Source of the DNA: Aptenodytes patagonicus
Taxonomy: Eukaryota; Chordata; Aves; Sphenisciformes; Spheniscidae
Reading direction: 5' to 3'
Assembly (NCBI RefSeq): GCF_965638725.1
Contig: NC_134952.1
Span: 56,770,065 to 56,834,064, forward strand
Length of the DNA: 64,000 bases
In this document: piece after piece, positions 1 to 11,439 of the stretch
Position numbering within the stretch: position 1 is the stretch's first letter
Layout of the letters: every line of letters begins with the position of its first letter
Position numbers and translations under genes: made by a program
Notes under the pieces: model-generated
What the model saw: the letters and a program-made list of their open reading frames with translations, nothing else
Databases searched by the model: none
What the model was told of the DNA's origin: nothing

Positions 1-1506
1 AATTTATAACATGAGATTTGAGAGGCAGCTTGATTCTACCCACCTTACTCATGCCAAGTAGCATCTCCCATAAAAGCTGTCTTTTTGGATTTAGGTTGTA
101 AGCTATTAGGGTTAGAATATACACCAGAGCCTTAATTACAACTGTTAAAGGTACCTCTACTTTTGGTGGTGGTGGAGTTGTGTTTATTTTCCTGCCCAAA
201 AACCTTAAGCAAAATACTGCTATAGTATAATCTTTACCTTAAAAAGGGTCTTGTGTGTTAAGAGCCTTTCAGCTGCAATTTGAAAATGTTTTAGAAGGGC
301 AAGGGAAGACAAGCTCACACAAAATGAAATCTCGCCAACTAAATTGCAGTGGAATCAATGCCTAAAAGTCTGGCACAAGAAACATGCACAAGACCATAAA
401 GCAGATAAATTCAAGCCTCAATGTAAGTGATCCAATTTATACCCAGTGCCCAAACACGTAGAAGACAGCCTCCAGAAATGTTGACACTAGAGGTCAGTAT
501 GAGATTATCGCAGAAAAACTCCAGTAGAAAGCTACAGCTATCACAACTTTTGATGGATAACACATAAAGTCATATTCTTGTCTATATAAAGCAACATTTA
601 AAGATCAAGTTTTAGAAACATGCAAAGTCTTACAAATACATGGGGTTTGATAATTTTTAATTCCAGTGATATGCTATATTCTCGTCCACGTTTAAATAAT
701 CTTTATTATCATGCAAATACACACCTCATCAATCAATAGCATTTTAAGAAAATAAAGTTATCATTGAGCAATGTGTTACATAATAAAATAAACTTGAAAT
801 AAAGCAAGGTAAGATAAAATAAAAGAACCTGAAGTGGGGCAAAATAAAGACTTAGACACCATGTCAAAAATTTCCATAAAGGTCTGAGTAGGCTCCATTT
901 TGCATGGATTTTTGTTTAATGACACTGAAAGTTAATCTAATAATAAAACTGAAAGTTTAAAAGGAGTGGTATTCAAGACTTGGTTAAGCAATTGTATACT
1001 TCGGTCAGAACCAGGAAACCAGGTAAAAATACAGTTATGAAAGCTCAGCAGATGGAGTACTGCTCATATCAAATGAGGCGAGTCTACAGGTACCTAAGCA
1101 GTTACTGCTGAACGAAGCTGTCCAAAGAGGTGAAAACATCACATACATTTACCCTCTCCTGGGATAAAATACATGGGATAGTTTCCAACATTTCACTCAC
1201 TTATACTTTAAGCCTGGAAACAAGACCAGGATGGTAAGAATGCCAGAATTACTCATGGGACAAGTCAACAGAATAGGAGGTGCACTTCTAAGTGGCTAAG
1301 ACACCATCCTTTACATTCAACCATATCTAAAATATTTAAAGGTCAGGGCAATTACTGTATCCCAAAGGCAACTAGATTCAAGAAATATCAACATAATAAA
1401 ATAAGAATTGGGTATCTGCACTACAATGCACATTTTGAGGGTTCAAATTCTGAATATCGCAGGTATATTCTATAATAATGTCATTATTTTGTGATTTAAA
1501 ACTTAC
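1..1506 (-). other. TRMT10A: TRMT10A terminal intron (continues off the left edge)
   Basis: AT-rich intronic DNA following the exon 7 donor. I looked on the minus strand for the expected FEIILEYLE-type continuation and saw none. No repeat family or other gene is recognisable here. Confidence 0.7.
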
Positions 1507-1612
1507 CATGATTGACAGCTAACACTTTCCGACTGTTCATCTTGACAAAGTTTCCAAGCGGGAGCTGTGCATGACCAATTCCCTGCTCTACAGCTTTTTT
1601 GTAAGTAATTCC
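1507..1612 (-). CDS. TRMT10A: TRMT10A exon 7, last coding exon in the window
   Basis: Encodes [35 protein letters not shown] and the first base of the next codon. Acceptor CAG at 1615-1613, donor GTAAGT at 1506. The phase-1 end requires another exon, and none matching the expected C-terminal sequence is found in positions 1-1506. Confidence 0.93.
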
Positions 1613-4600
1613 CTGTGGGAAAGATACCAAAACAACTGGACTGAGAATCACCATTTCAGATCAGCCCATACAGATTACTACAAGTACCATTTTATGGCAA
1701 GAGTTTTGCCAGTGCTGCCATGGTCTTGCTTTAGAAGATATTTACAAAAAGAAACTTACCCCGGTTAGGCAGTACCTGTTTCAAGGGCTACCTTTGGAAA
1801 AATTACTACTCTGAATATATGTCACACTGTGATGTATGGTCAAAAGAATCGTAAAACTGGTTCATGCAGCTGCAGCTCTAGAACGTGTCAGCCATAGCCT
1901 GTTTTAAAGGCGAGTTTATGCTTAAGTACGAAGTTACTCAGCTTGCAGTAACTGGGTGTTTTTTGAGAGGAAGAGTAAAGGACAAAGAAATTTTGTTTGC
2001 TTTTTTAAACCTGGCAACTCCTGTGCCCAAGATGGGCAAAAAAAACCCTTTAAAACTGTGTAAACACTTTATACCATAATGACTATATAAAGGATCTGCT
2101 TTAGCTACCTCCTAGCCTTTAACTGTGGACTAACTGCTGAAGTATCATTTGGTAAGGCTTAAGATCCATCCCTTTTTTTAGCACCACATTGAAATATTAA
2201 ACATGGCACCAGAAATTACATAGGAGTGTCTCTGAAGAAAAGCAGTAACAGTGCTTTAATTTCCCAGCCAAATTCTCTATGACATTCCAGGTCCACACAC
2301 TACGATCCCACATACAGGTATGGAACCAGATCCCTGAGGCATGCGTGTTACTTAGGCAAATTCTCCTGACAAGCAAACTTATTAAAAAAGGACATCCAAG
2401 ATTCAAATGCTGTTCTTCATCTATATTTGGGCACATGCACATACAAGCACGTGCACACACACACACACAAGTGCATGAACAGAAACCAAACCCTTCTGTC
2501 TGAAAATACGGCCCTCAGTAAGCTGAGCAGTGTTATTAATTCCATTCCTATATTTAAAATGAAAAGATAAAATCCTAAAAAGCTCAGCATGTCTGCACTC
2601 TGGAACACAAGCCACTGCTACCACCGCAAGTTTTTTTCCCATTTCTTCAAAATTTTTTTGAACCAAGTCTTTTTTGAAGAAGTTTTCTTGTTATTTATTT
2701 TTGTTAGTTTACACATGAACAGCATTAATGTCAAATAAGGTGCCAAAAAAAAAAAAAAGAAGATATGTAAAGAAACGGACCTACAGTTTACCTTGTGGTG
2801 ATTGTGATCCACCAGTCCTCCAATCACATAGGCTTTCTTCTCATCAAGCTCACTGAGAACGTCTGGGGAATCTGAGGTAAGATATACTAGGTCTTCTTTC
2901 TTTATTAGCTCACTATAGTGCTCTGGTCTAATTTGGATATCCTCAAAAAAAGGTAGTTAAAAGAAGTTACATTCAACTGATTAATTGCTGGGCAAGCTTT
3001 ACAGACCCAAGATGGAACCAGCAAAAATAAATCCAATAGTATGCAGTCATTCCACATCCCTCATTCATGTTTAAGTACGTAGCACAGTGCAGATTGACTT
3101 CTGCATAAATAATCCACAGTCCCTACAGCACTGACTTGCAAAAATCATCAGGAAATTTTCTGAAACCCCGGAAGAACTTTACAAATCCTTAAGTTCTTGT
3201 GATTCCCTTCAAATGTTACCATATTTCTCCTAGGGATCCAAATAATTTTCAAGTCCACCTTTCTGAAAGAAGTGAAAGCAGAAGTAAATGCTTAGTTAAC
3301 ATTACTTGTTTGATAAGAGAGGTTTATGCTATGCTTTTGCAAAGCAGCTATCGCACAAGACATGCTGAAAGTAGAACTGGTTTTATTTATGCAAAGTGCT
3401 CTTCATTTGAAGTTGTTGGAATACTGGTTTAACAGGGAGTCGCAAGGAAAACCACATGAGTTTGACCATAAGACAAGCTACTTCTCTGAAGAACACTTCA
3501 GTGTTGAGAGGCAACATAATGGAAGTGAAGGTGCACACAAGAGAATCACATGACGACTTCAAAGTCTTATTTTTTGCCAAGAAAAAAAGAGCAGTCAAGA
3601 CAGACGACTGTCAGAAATGCCTAAATCAAGTAGTCTTGCTTAGTCTATCAGAGAATGGAATCTGTTCAATAAAAACAGATGAAAACGGGTATGTGTGGAG
3701 TTTTTCAAGTAAAAATCAAATCTAGATTCAGGACAAGCAGTCTTTGGCTTATTGAAGTTAAATTAATTAAAAGCACAAAGACCCACACTATTTCTAATAT
3801 GCTATTGCTATTTCTAATATGCTATTGCTCTGACGTCTTAGAAAAACCCACGTGGAAAAAGCACAGGTCCTTCACAACTAACAACCTAGTTAGCAACTAT
3901 AATCGAGATTTCTTTTTCTCTTTTTACAGAAATAGTCAATTATTCACCTTCCAGTTCACCCATCCTTTGTCATTTTCATTCATGTTGCTCTTCAACTGTC
4001 CCCCATGGCTGGTCAAGTAAAACTTCAAAAAGAACAAACAAGAGGTACAAAATACTGAAACGTCAATATACCTATCTGTTTCCTCTCTGTACAAAACTTT
4101 TCCTACCCTTAACTATTAGCTAAAACTCTTAATTATTTTTTAGCTGAAAGTGGTACTAAGACCATATTCCTACAGTTAGTGACACATTTAAAAGACAAAT
4201 ACGCACTTACAGTCACTTTTTTTTTTTAAATCTGTCACAGATAAAACTGAGTATCAACAGTATTTTAGTGGCACGCCAGTACCTCGCACTCTTCATCTGC
4301 ACACACATACTTTTTCATATATACAGGGATTTTTATAACATGTGGGTTGAAAATTAACCTCTTACAATAGAAGTAATTTTTCTTATTAAAAAGAGGCAAC
4401 TTAAATATTTTTTTTCTGCTACAGTTCTCACCGCTTGGGTCACAGCTGCCTTTCTCATATGCTTTGTACATGACAATACAGTCAGTGCTCAGTTTGTTTA
4501 AACATACCTGCACAGGATGAAATGCTTTGCGGTTTTCTGCATAACATCTCTGAATTTGCTTGTGAAGCTTCTTAACATCCTGTATACAACACAATTTGGT

Positions 4601-7600
4601 TTTTACATAGTCCTTCAGACAGACCACCACAAAATGCTTTAGCATGAGCCAGTCAGAAGCTAAAGAGAGAAAAAGGAAGCTTTTAACTGGCAAAAGTGAC
4701 TACTGAGAGAGTGTGGACATCAGACCCTGAGAGAAAAAACAGCCACTGTGAAGGGATTATGCTGACAAGGAAACACATGCATCTTCCACAAAAGTGTATT
4801 TAGACACCTCTATGCACGTGCTTGATTTGCATTATTCTAGGAAACAAACAAAACAAATAAGCAAAAATCACTGAGATTTAATTACACATAATAACATACT
4901 CAAAATTAATCTCAGGAATCAAGCAAATTTATCACTGTGACAATAATCAGTCTTTCACCCATGGGAAAACCCTGAGAATATACAGTTTATATTTAAGAAA
5001 ATTAAATATGCATAATTAACCTGAAGAACCCCAGAACAATGCAAATAATTTAGGGGCTGGCTCCAGCATTTTGACCTGACAATTTGGACAACAGTTAACT
5101 AGCACTACTTAAAATGCAGCAGACTTAATTTTTAGCCGATTACGTTTTTTGTAAGGTACATTACATAGCTTTATTCTCAGTGCCCCAAAAGCAGTGTGTT
5201 GTAAATAGAACTGATTCCCATTTTAAAATGAAACATCATTATATTGCTTTGATTCATGTAGTGCTTTGAGAATGTTTTGATATCTCCGAAGGATTTCAAG
5301 TAAATAGACTTTATCGCTACAATATTGCAATGCAAGTTTTTACACACACTAGAGAAAGCATCTAATTAACCCCATTGCTAAAGGCCACGACCATCTTAAC
5401 TTACAACACTTCACCCTTCCTAAACAGCTGCAGAAGTGCCAGGTTTTATATCAGGCCTAACAGGGGCTCTGCCTGACCAAGGAAGGAAACGTGTTTTACA
5501 AAGGATGAAGCTCAGCAGGAAATGCCCGGCCAGCATCTCCAAAACTATCAAGGAGGTCCTCTGGTCTCCTCTGGGGCACTGCTGAAGGGCTCCTCAGGGA
5601 ACCAAGTTCCAAAATACCAACTGGAGCTTCCCCAAAATTTTATGGTGAGCGGCACTAGCCTCTATTAGTGCTATACATGCTCTGCATTACACTCAATGAG
5701 CAGCCAGATGGGCTTTGCAAAAGCTTGAATTCAAGCAGTCTTGCAGGGCAGTGAAGGCCCTGGCAGAGGCAGAACGGCTCAGGGTAACAGGGAAGGGAGA
5801 GGTCTGCCTCAGAAACTCAACAGCCTCTTACAGGAGGCTGCACATTAACATACTTTCCTTGCAGAGTTAGAATCATAGAATCATAGAATCATTGAGGTTG
5901 GAAAAGACCTCCAAGATCATCGAGTCCAACCGTCGACCCAACACCACCACCCACTAAACCATGTCCCTAAGTGCCTCATCTGCTCGTTTTTTAAATACCT
6001 CCAGGGATGGTGACTCAACCACTTCCCTGGGCAGCCTGTTCCAATGTTTAACCACTCCTTCAGTAAAGAATTTTTTCCTCACGTTCAATCTAAACCTCCC
6101 GTGCCACAACCTGAGGCCATTTCCTCTCGTCCTATCGCTAGTTACTTGGGACAAGAGACCGACACCCACCTCGCTACAACCTCCTTTCAGGTAGTTGTAG
6201 AGAGCGATGAGGTCTCCCCTCAGCCTCCTTTTCTCCAGCCTAAACAACCCCAGGTCCCTCAGCCGCTCCTCATCAGACTTGTGCTCCAGACCCCTCACCA
6301 GCCTCGTTGCCCTTCTCTGGACACGCTCCAGCACCTCAACATCCTTCTTGTAGTGAGGGGCCCAAAACTGAACACAGTATTCGAGGTGCAGCCTCACCAG
6401 GGCCGAGTACAGGGGCACGATCACTTCCCTCCTCCTGCTGGCCACACTAGTTCTGATACAGGCCAGGATGCCATTGGCCTTCTTGGCCGCCTGGGCACAC
6501 TGCCGGCTCATGTTCAGCCGGCTGTCAGCCAACACCCCCGGGTCCTTTTCTGCCAGGCAGCTTTCCAGCCACTCTTCCCCAAGCCTGTAGCGCTGCATGG
6601 GGTTGTTGTGGCCAAAGTGCAGGACCCGGCACTTGGCCTTGTTGAATCTCATACAGTTGGCCTCGGCCCATCGATCCAGCCTGTCCAGGTCTCTCTGCAG
6701 AGCCTTCCTACCCTCGAGCAGATCAACGCTCCCGCCCAACTTGGTGTCATCTGCAAACTTACTGAGGGTGCACTCAATCCCCTCATCCAGATCATCGATA
6801 AAGATATTGAACAAGACCGGCCCCAAAACTGAGCCCTGGAGAACACCGCTCGTGACCGGCCACCAACTGGATTTAACTCCATTCCCCACCACTCTCTGGG
6901 CCCGGCCGTCCAGCCAGTTTTTGACCCAGCGCAGAGTACACCTGTCTAAGCCGTGAGCCGCCAGCTTCTCTAGGAGAATGCTGTGGGAGACAGTGTCAAA
7001 GGCCTTGCTGAAGTCCAGGTAGACCACATCCACAGCCTTTCCCTCGTCCACTAGGCGGGTCACCTGGTCATAGAAGGAGATCAGGTTGGTCAAGCAGGAC
7101 CTGCCTTTCATGAATCCGTGCTGGCTAGGCCTGATCCCCTGGTTGTCCCGCTCATGCCTTGTGAGCACCCTCAAGATGAACCGCTCCATAATCTTCCCCG
7201 GCACCGAGGTCAGGCTGACAGGCCTGTAGTTCCCCGGATCCTCCTTCCGGCCCTTCTTGTAGATGGGCGTCACATTGGCAAGCCTCCAGTCGCCCGGGAC
7301 CTCCCCCATTAACCAGGACTGCTGATAAATGATGGAGAGCGGCTTGGCGAGCACCTCCGCCAGCTCCCTCAGCACTCTCGGGTGGATCCCATCCGGCCCC
7401 ATAGACTTTTGAGCGTCCAGGTGGCGTAGCAGGTCATTGACTGCTTCCTCCTGGATTACGGGGGGTTCATCCTGCTCGCCGTCCCTGTCTTCCAGCTCGG
7501 GGGGCCGAGTACCCCGAGGATAACTGGTCTGCCCGTTAAAGACTGAGGCAAAGAAGGCATTGAGTACCTCAGCCTTTTCCTCATCCTCAGTGACAATGTT

Positions 7601-10216
7601 CCCCCCCGCATCCAATAAGGGATGGAGATTCTCCTTAGCTCTCTTCTTGTCATTAATCTATTTGTAAAAACTTTTTTTGTTGTCTTTAATGACAGCGGCC
7701 AGATTGCGTTCTAGCTGGGCTTTTGCCTTTCTCATTTCTTCTCTGCACGACCTAACGAGATCCCTGTACTCTTCTTGAGTCGCCTGCCCCTTCTTCCACA
7801 AGCGGTAAACTCTCCTTTTTTTCCTGAGTCCCAGCAAGAGCTCCCCACTCAGCCAGGCCGGTCGTCTTCCCTGCCCGTTCTTCTTACGGTGTACAGGGAC
7901 AGCCTGCTCCTGCGCCTTTAAGACTTCCTTCTTGAAGATCGTCCAGCCTTCCTGGACCCCTTTGCCCTTCAGGACTGTCTCCCAAGGGACTCTCTCCACC
8001 AGCGTCCTGAACAGGCCAAAGTCCACCCTCTGGAAGTCCATGGTTGTGGTTTTGCTGCCCCCCCTCCTTACTTCACCAAGAATGGAGAATTCTATCATTT
8101 CTATTCATATCTATTGGTCGCTAAGCCCAAGATGGCCTCCGACCACCACATCTTCCACCAGTCCTTCTCTGTTTGTAAAGAGTTAAAGCTGTTTTGATCT
8201 CAAAACACCACATCAAGCACCTTGACCAGTGGTCAGGTATCATGCTCATCTTTCTCATATTTACCTATGCTGCGAACTTCTGACCCGTTCTTTCATCCGT
8301 TCTAAAATTTTAGAGATGGGCTGAAGAGTGTCCTGTCACAACTGCCTCTCATGTGACTGACAGAAAAAGCTCAGTATCCTCATAATGCTCAAAACTCTCA
8401 TCTCCGCAAATACTTAATAACACGGTTGGGAGCCTCAGGTCCACTTTGAAAGTAACTGGATGTGGCATTTGCAGGCCCTCTAGCAAACCCATTTTGACGC
8501 AGAGCTGCATCTAACTTTGTGGTGAACACGAGGCACAAACTCTTTCTATATTCCTGTTTGTGGAATCAAACCAACTTACCGCATCTCCATGAAGGCAAAC
8601 CAAATCTTTGGCAAGCTTATATAAAGGTACATTCCAAACCCTAAAAAATTCAGCAACTGACGTAAGCAGGTCTGGGAGTCATCACAATCTTAAACATGCT
8701 AGCTGTCCTCTGAAAGCTGCTCTCCAGTTTTTGTGCTCTGACATTGTACCAATGCTGTCACTGGAGAGCCTTTCAACATTTGTATTGTGATGGGTAAGTT
8801 TCTTTTACCTTTAGCACCATCAAGTCATCAAAGCTGCAGTCCACAATGAGGCGAAGCGTACTAGGAACAACTTCCCTTCGCATACGCTTTCTGTCATTCC
8901 CTTCGTTATTGGAGTCCAATTTTGACTGACGTTCTAGTTTTCTCTTCTGGCGTTTTTCTTTACGTTTCTGCCTAAACAAACAAACAAATCTTCAAAAAGT
9001 GCTGCCAAATCTGCTGAGGTACACGTTATGCACATAATTGCATACTTCTGTGATCAAGGTGATTGTCCCATGACTGTGGTAGTTTAAACTTATCCTGTTG
9101 CTTGCATTTGTGCTAGGCTGATACCAGCATGAAACACATACCCCGTCTTTGTGAAGTTCTGTATATACCTACAAAGATAGACATTTGACACAAATTCAAT
9201 GAAGTCAATAGTGGGAGTCCCATGGATTTAAGGGTGCTCCAAGTCAGATCTCATAACAGAAACAACCAAAAAGATTGCCAAAATTGCAGTATCAGAATGC
9301 GGAAGGCAATTTACCTCCTGTTTCACTGAACAGTTTTTCAAAAGGCTTCTGAAGCAATTGTTTCTTCCCCCTGTTCTCCTGATGGGAGCAGGCAGTTGGA
9401 AGATCAAATTTCAGAGACAGCAACTTTAACAGCCACTGTCTCAGGAAGGAACACTTCGCATTCAGTGGGACAAAGATAAAACACAACCAGTCCAATCGCA
9501 GATAAGCTTTCTCTCAACAACAGAATAATACAGAAGCTCATCATCTTCCAAAACTATTTTAACAGATTATAAGTCACCATAACTTATAGCACAGCATTTC
9601 ATGTGTCAAAAGAATTTTTTTTTATTCACTGTCTTTGTAAGATTCACCAAGTCTGACAGCACCAGCGAAAGAGGGCGCAGCCCACTCAGAAAGAAACAAG
9701 GCCACACATTATTTCTCCCTTCTGACACCCAAAAACATGCAAGTTTGAATCCCTCCTGATATCCTCTTCAAGTTGAGGAACACTTCTAGTATGAAGAGGG
9801 GATGCTTACCTTTATAGCTTCTTCATATGCAAATGGAGTAGCCTGTGACTACTGCTTTAAACCTGGTGTGGGAGAAAACTGGTTCAACTGCCTTGATTTG
9901 CTAAAGCAATCTACATGCAAATTCTGCTGACGCATCGTTATTATTACGACTAAACACTACACATGATCCCAGGAAAGCTACTTTGCAAACCATACCTCCG
10001 CAGATCTTTCTGTTCTTCCCACTGTTTCTGCTTCAATAGCTTCTTCCTTTGCCTCTTGGACATGGGCTCAAGGTATTCTTCCTTGTCTGAGCCTGCCTCC
10101 CGGCTCTCTACTGGATTGTCACTTGACTTCACCTTTCCTTCCACATCAGGAACTTCAGGGGACATGGTATTTTCCGTTGGCACCTCTGGACTTTCTGTTG
10201 GCATTTCTGACGACAT
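1507..10216 (-). CDS. TRMT10A: TRMT10A, tRNA (guanine-9-N1)-methyltransferase, partial (3' end outside window)
   Basis: TRM10-family SPOUT methyltransferase that uses SAM to make m1G at position 9 of tRNAs. Six coding exons on the minus strand join in phase with GT-AG borders: 10216-9996, 8971-8809, 4579-4508, 4022-3948, 2941-2792 and 1612-1507. They give 262 codons plus one base. The product has a charged Lys/Arg-rich N-terminal region ([16 protein letters not shown], then RQKRKEKR), then the catalytic fold beginning [15 protein letters not shown]. The motif [10 protein letters not shown] carries the conserved Asp of the TRM10 family, and [23 protein letters not shown] forms part of the cofactor-binding knot. 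The final exon (about 90 residues in the human protein) is not in the window, so the gene runs off the left edge. A CR1 element sits in the 4.2 kb intron between exons 3 and 4. Assignment rests on colinearity with the human protein as I remember it; orthology to TRMT10A rather than TRMT10B/C is supported by the very close match. Confidence 0.95.
2454..2469. repeat. (CA)8 microsatellite
   Basis: Eight uninterrupted CA units within a wider CA/TG-rich patch (about 2430-2475) in a TRMT10A intron. Confidence 0.95.
2792..2941 (-). CDS. TRMT10A: TRMT10A exon 6, with the conserved Asp
   Basis: 150 bases, 50 codons, from [18 protein letters not shown] to [15 protein letters not shown]. The Asp in GLVDHNHHK corresponds to the conserved acidic residue implicated in catalysis in yeast Trm10. 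Acceptor AG at 2943-2942, donor GTAAAC at 2791. Confidence 0.94.
3790..3829. repeat. Perfect 20-bp tandem duplication
   Basis: The unit ATTTCTAATATGCTATTGCT occurs twice head to tail with no mismatch (3790-3809 and 3810-3829), in the intron between TRMT10A exons 5 and 6. The absence of divergence suggests a recent duplication. Confidence 0.97.
3948..4022 (-). CDS. TRMT10A: TRMT10A exon 5
   Basis: 75 bases, 25 codons: [20 protein letters not shown] then WVNWK. Acceptor AG at 4024-4023, donor GTGAAT at 3947. It was found only by matching the family sequence, because it is too short and too enclosed by introns to show as a separate ORF. Confidence 0.92.
4508..4579 (-). CDS. TRMT10A: TRMT10A exon 4
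   Basis: 72 bases, 24 codons, phase 0 at both ends: [20 protein letters not shown] then HPVQ. Acceptor CAG at 4582-4580, donor GTATGT at 4507. The open frame continues into both introns, which makes the apparent ORF much longer than the exon. Confidence 0.93.
5870..5893 (-). repeat. CR1 3'-terminal octamer repeats
   Basis: Three tandem copies of the octamer GAATCAT(A/T) on the plus strand, the reverse complement of the CR1 3' terminal ATTCTATG series that primes target-primed reverse transcription in this family. Confidence 0.95.
5954..8098 (-). pseudogene. CR1 ORF2 remnant: reverse transcriptase with in-frame stops
   Basis: Open frame 8098-7661 (146 codons: the endonuclease tail and linker, with VGGHLGLSD-type sequence just upstream) ends at a TAG at 7660-7658. 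The same frame then stays open through 7657-5957 to the natural ORF2 end. RT motifs seen in order are [41 protein letters not shown] (about 7025-6987), [20 protein letters not shown] and the catalytic FADD box at 6758-6747. About 12 extra bases near 8100-8115 add two more stops, and the endonuclease domain is missing. The element therefore cannot make full ORF2, although the RT core itself is unbroken. It is probably a fairly young but dead copy. Confidence 0.93.
8809..8971 (-). CDS. TRMT10A: TRMT10A exon 3
   Basis: Acceptor AG at 8973-8972, donor GTAAAA at 8808. It encodes the rest of the basic segment ([17 protein letters not shown]) and the first strand of the methyltransferase fold ([17 protein letters not shown]), ending in phase 0. 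Confidence 0.93.
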
Positions 10217-10297
10217 TAGCTTTTGGCCAGGTTTACTGACTTGTTTCTCAACACGTGACAAATATTTCATTAAAAGCAAGCTTTTCCCTCACCAATT
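9996..10297 (-). CDS. TRMT10A: TRMT10A exon 2 (5' UTR end plus first coding exon)
   Basis: A pyrimidine-rich acceptor ends in CAG at 10300-10298, and the donor GTATGG starts at 9995. I chose the ATG at 10216 ([10 protein letters not shown]) because the human protein also begins MSSEM. An in-frame ATG lies 54 bases upstream at 10270 within the same exon, and neither has a strong Kozak context. The exon ends in phase 2 (CGG AG), completed by G of exon 3 to give Arg. The region between MSSEM and the basic block is acidic, Pro/Glu-rich and poorly conserved. Confidence 0.88.
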
Positions 10298-10723
10298 CTG
10301 TCAGAAACAAAACAATAGTATCAGTGTTATGAACAAAAGTTCAATTAGAAAAAATATCATTCTACACCTACCATAAACCTAAATGAGATGGTCTTTTTCT
10401 GTTTAAAGCTAGGTTAGTGCCTCTGCAAACAGTAACATATAAAATACTAGAGAGATTATAACCTGTATTCAGATCATGTCTAAACCTCTGCCTGCTGTAT
10501 CTGCAGCTACTCAACAGTTTCCAATTAAAACTTTGTGAAAACACAACTGCATAAGAGTAGGGAATCATACTGGCTTAAACGTAAAAGAAAAAACATTAGC
10601 ACTACTATTATGTGTACACAAATTATTCTCAAATACACAAACAGAAAAAAGTAAAGAGGTGTCTTGCGATATAACTATGGCAGCATGTTAGAGAAATATA
10701 ATTTTAAAGAGACTAAAGCCATT

Positions 10724-10739
10724 GGGGGGGGGGGGGGGG
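10724..10739 (+). repeat. G16 homopolymer
   Basis: Sixteen consecutive G on the plus strand (C on the transcribed TRMT10A sense strand), in AT-rich surroundings. A run of this length is prone to length variation and sequencing error. Confidence 0.9.
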
Positions 10740-10808
10740 AAGTGTGAACAAGATATACCCCTTCAAAATTAATTTTTATTTCTTCTGAGAAACAAAGACA
10801 CTGGCCAA

Positions 10809-10834
10809 CCACTGACACTGGCCACTGTCAGTGG
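10809..10834. repeat. Perfect 9-bp inverted repeat with 8-base loop
   Basis: CCACTGACA at 10809-10817 is the exact reverse complement of TGTCAGTGG at 10826-10834. GACACTGGCCA also occurs twice as a direct repeat (10798-10808 and 10814-10824). The structure arises where the direct and inverted repeats overlap. Confidence 0.95.
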
Positions 10835-11275
10835 ACAAAACACAGCAAGTAAGGGGATGAACAAACTAAACTGTTACTCAGCAAAACGTTCTGTGTTCCA
10901 ATCAATTACAATTATACCCTCTCCTTTTCAATGGCAAGTATTATTTTTTCATACTAGTAGCTCCCCTGTCCTCAACAGCCACATAATTTTCCAAAGATAA
11001 CTACTTCACCGGAGAACACTGCATCTACAGAGCCAATATGCAGAAAAAACAATCCCCTGGCTTCTTCAGTAACAGAAGAGCTAGAAAACATACAAAACAC
11101 CAGAAAAGCAGAAGTTTTTTAGCGAACACACCCCGATTTCCCTGTCTGGGGGCGTTAAGACACAAGGCCCAGGGAGTCGAGGTGCTCGTGGGTGCCAGAC
11201 GGCACGGCCTCACGTGGCACAGGTGCGTCTGCAACCACCACAGCACGCACGCCCCGCAGACACCGAGGTCTGTAC

Positions 11276-11386
11276 ATACACCTGTGTATGTATATATAGA
11301 CACATACACATATACACACGTACATCTATATATATACACGTATCTATGTATGCACACATTACATATATAGAAACACACGCGTTATT
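11276..11386. repeat. Alternating TA/CA/TG tract next to the CpG island
   Basis: About 110 bases of mostly alternating purine and pyrimidine (TATATATA, CACATACACATATACACACG and similar), the kind of sequence able to adopt Z-DNA or unwind. It lies immediately downstream, in TRMT10A orientation, of the CpG-island promoter. Confidence 0.85.
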
Positions 11387-11439
11387 TCTGCTCACACGCC
11401 GAAGTACCTCATAACTCAACGGGACCGAACACCCCCGCC

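Larger units (their letters stand above)
5870..8185 (-). mobile_element. CR1 LINE retrotransposon, 5'-truncated
   Basis: A non-LTR retrotransposon in the minus orientation, about 2.3 kb, against about 4.5 kb for a full CR1. The 3' end (left) is diagnostic: the CR1 3' UTR phrase reading GGAGGTCTTTTCCAACCTCA is followed by three octamers of the ATTCTATG type at 5893-5870. The body encodes the reverse transcriptase. The 5' end (right) breaks off in the endonuclease-to-RT region near 8185, as is usual for CR1 insertions. The heptamer AGAGTTA is present at both ends (5863-5869 and 8179-8185), possibly a short target duplication or microhomology. It lies in the intron between TRMT10A exons 4 and 3, in the same orientation as the host gene. 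Confidence 0.96.

Noticed and set aside
4265-4693. 142-codon minus-strand ORF
   Set aside because: Only its central 24 codons are exon (TRMT10A exon 4); the rest reads into both introns.
6044-6832. 262-codon plus-strand ORF
   Set aside because: Antisense shadow of the CR1 reverse transcriptase.
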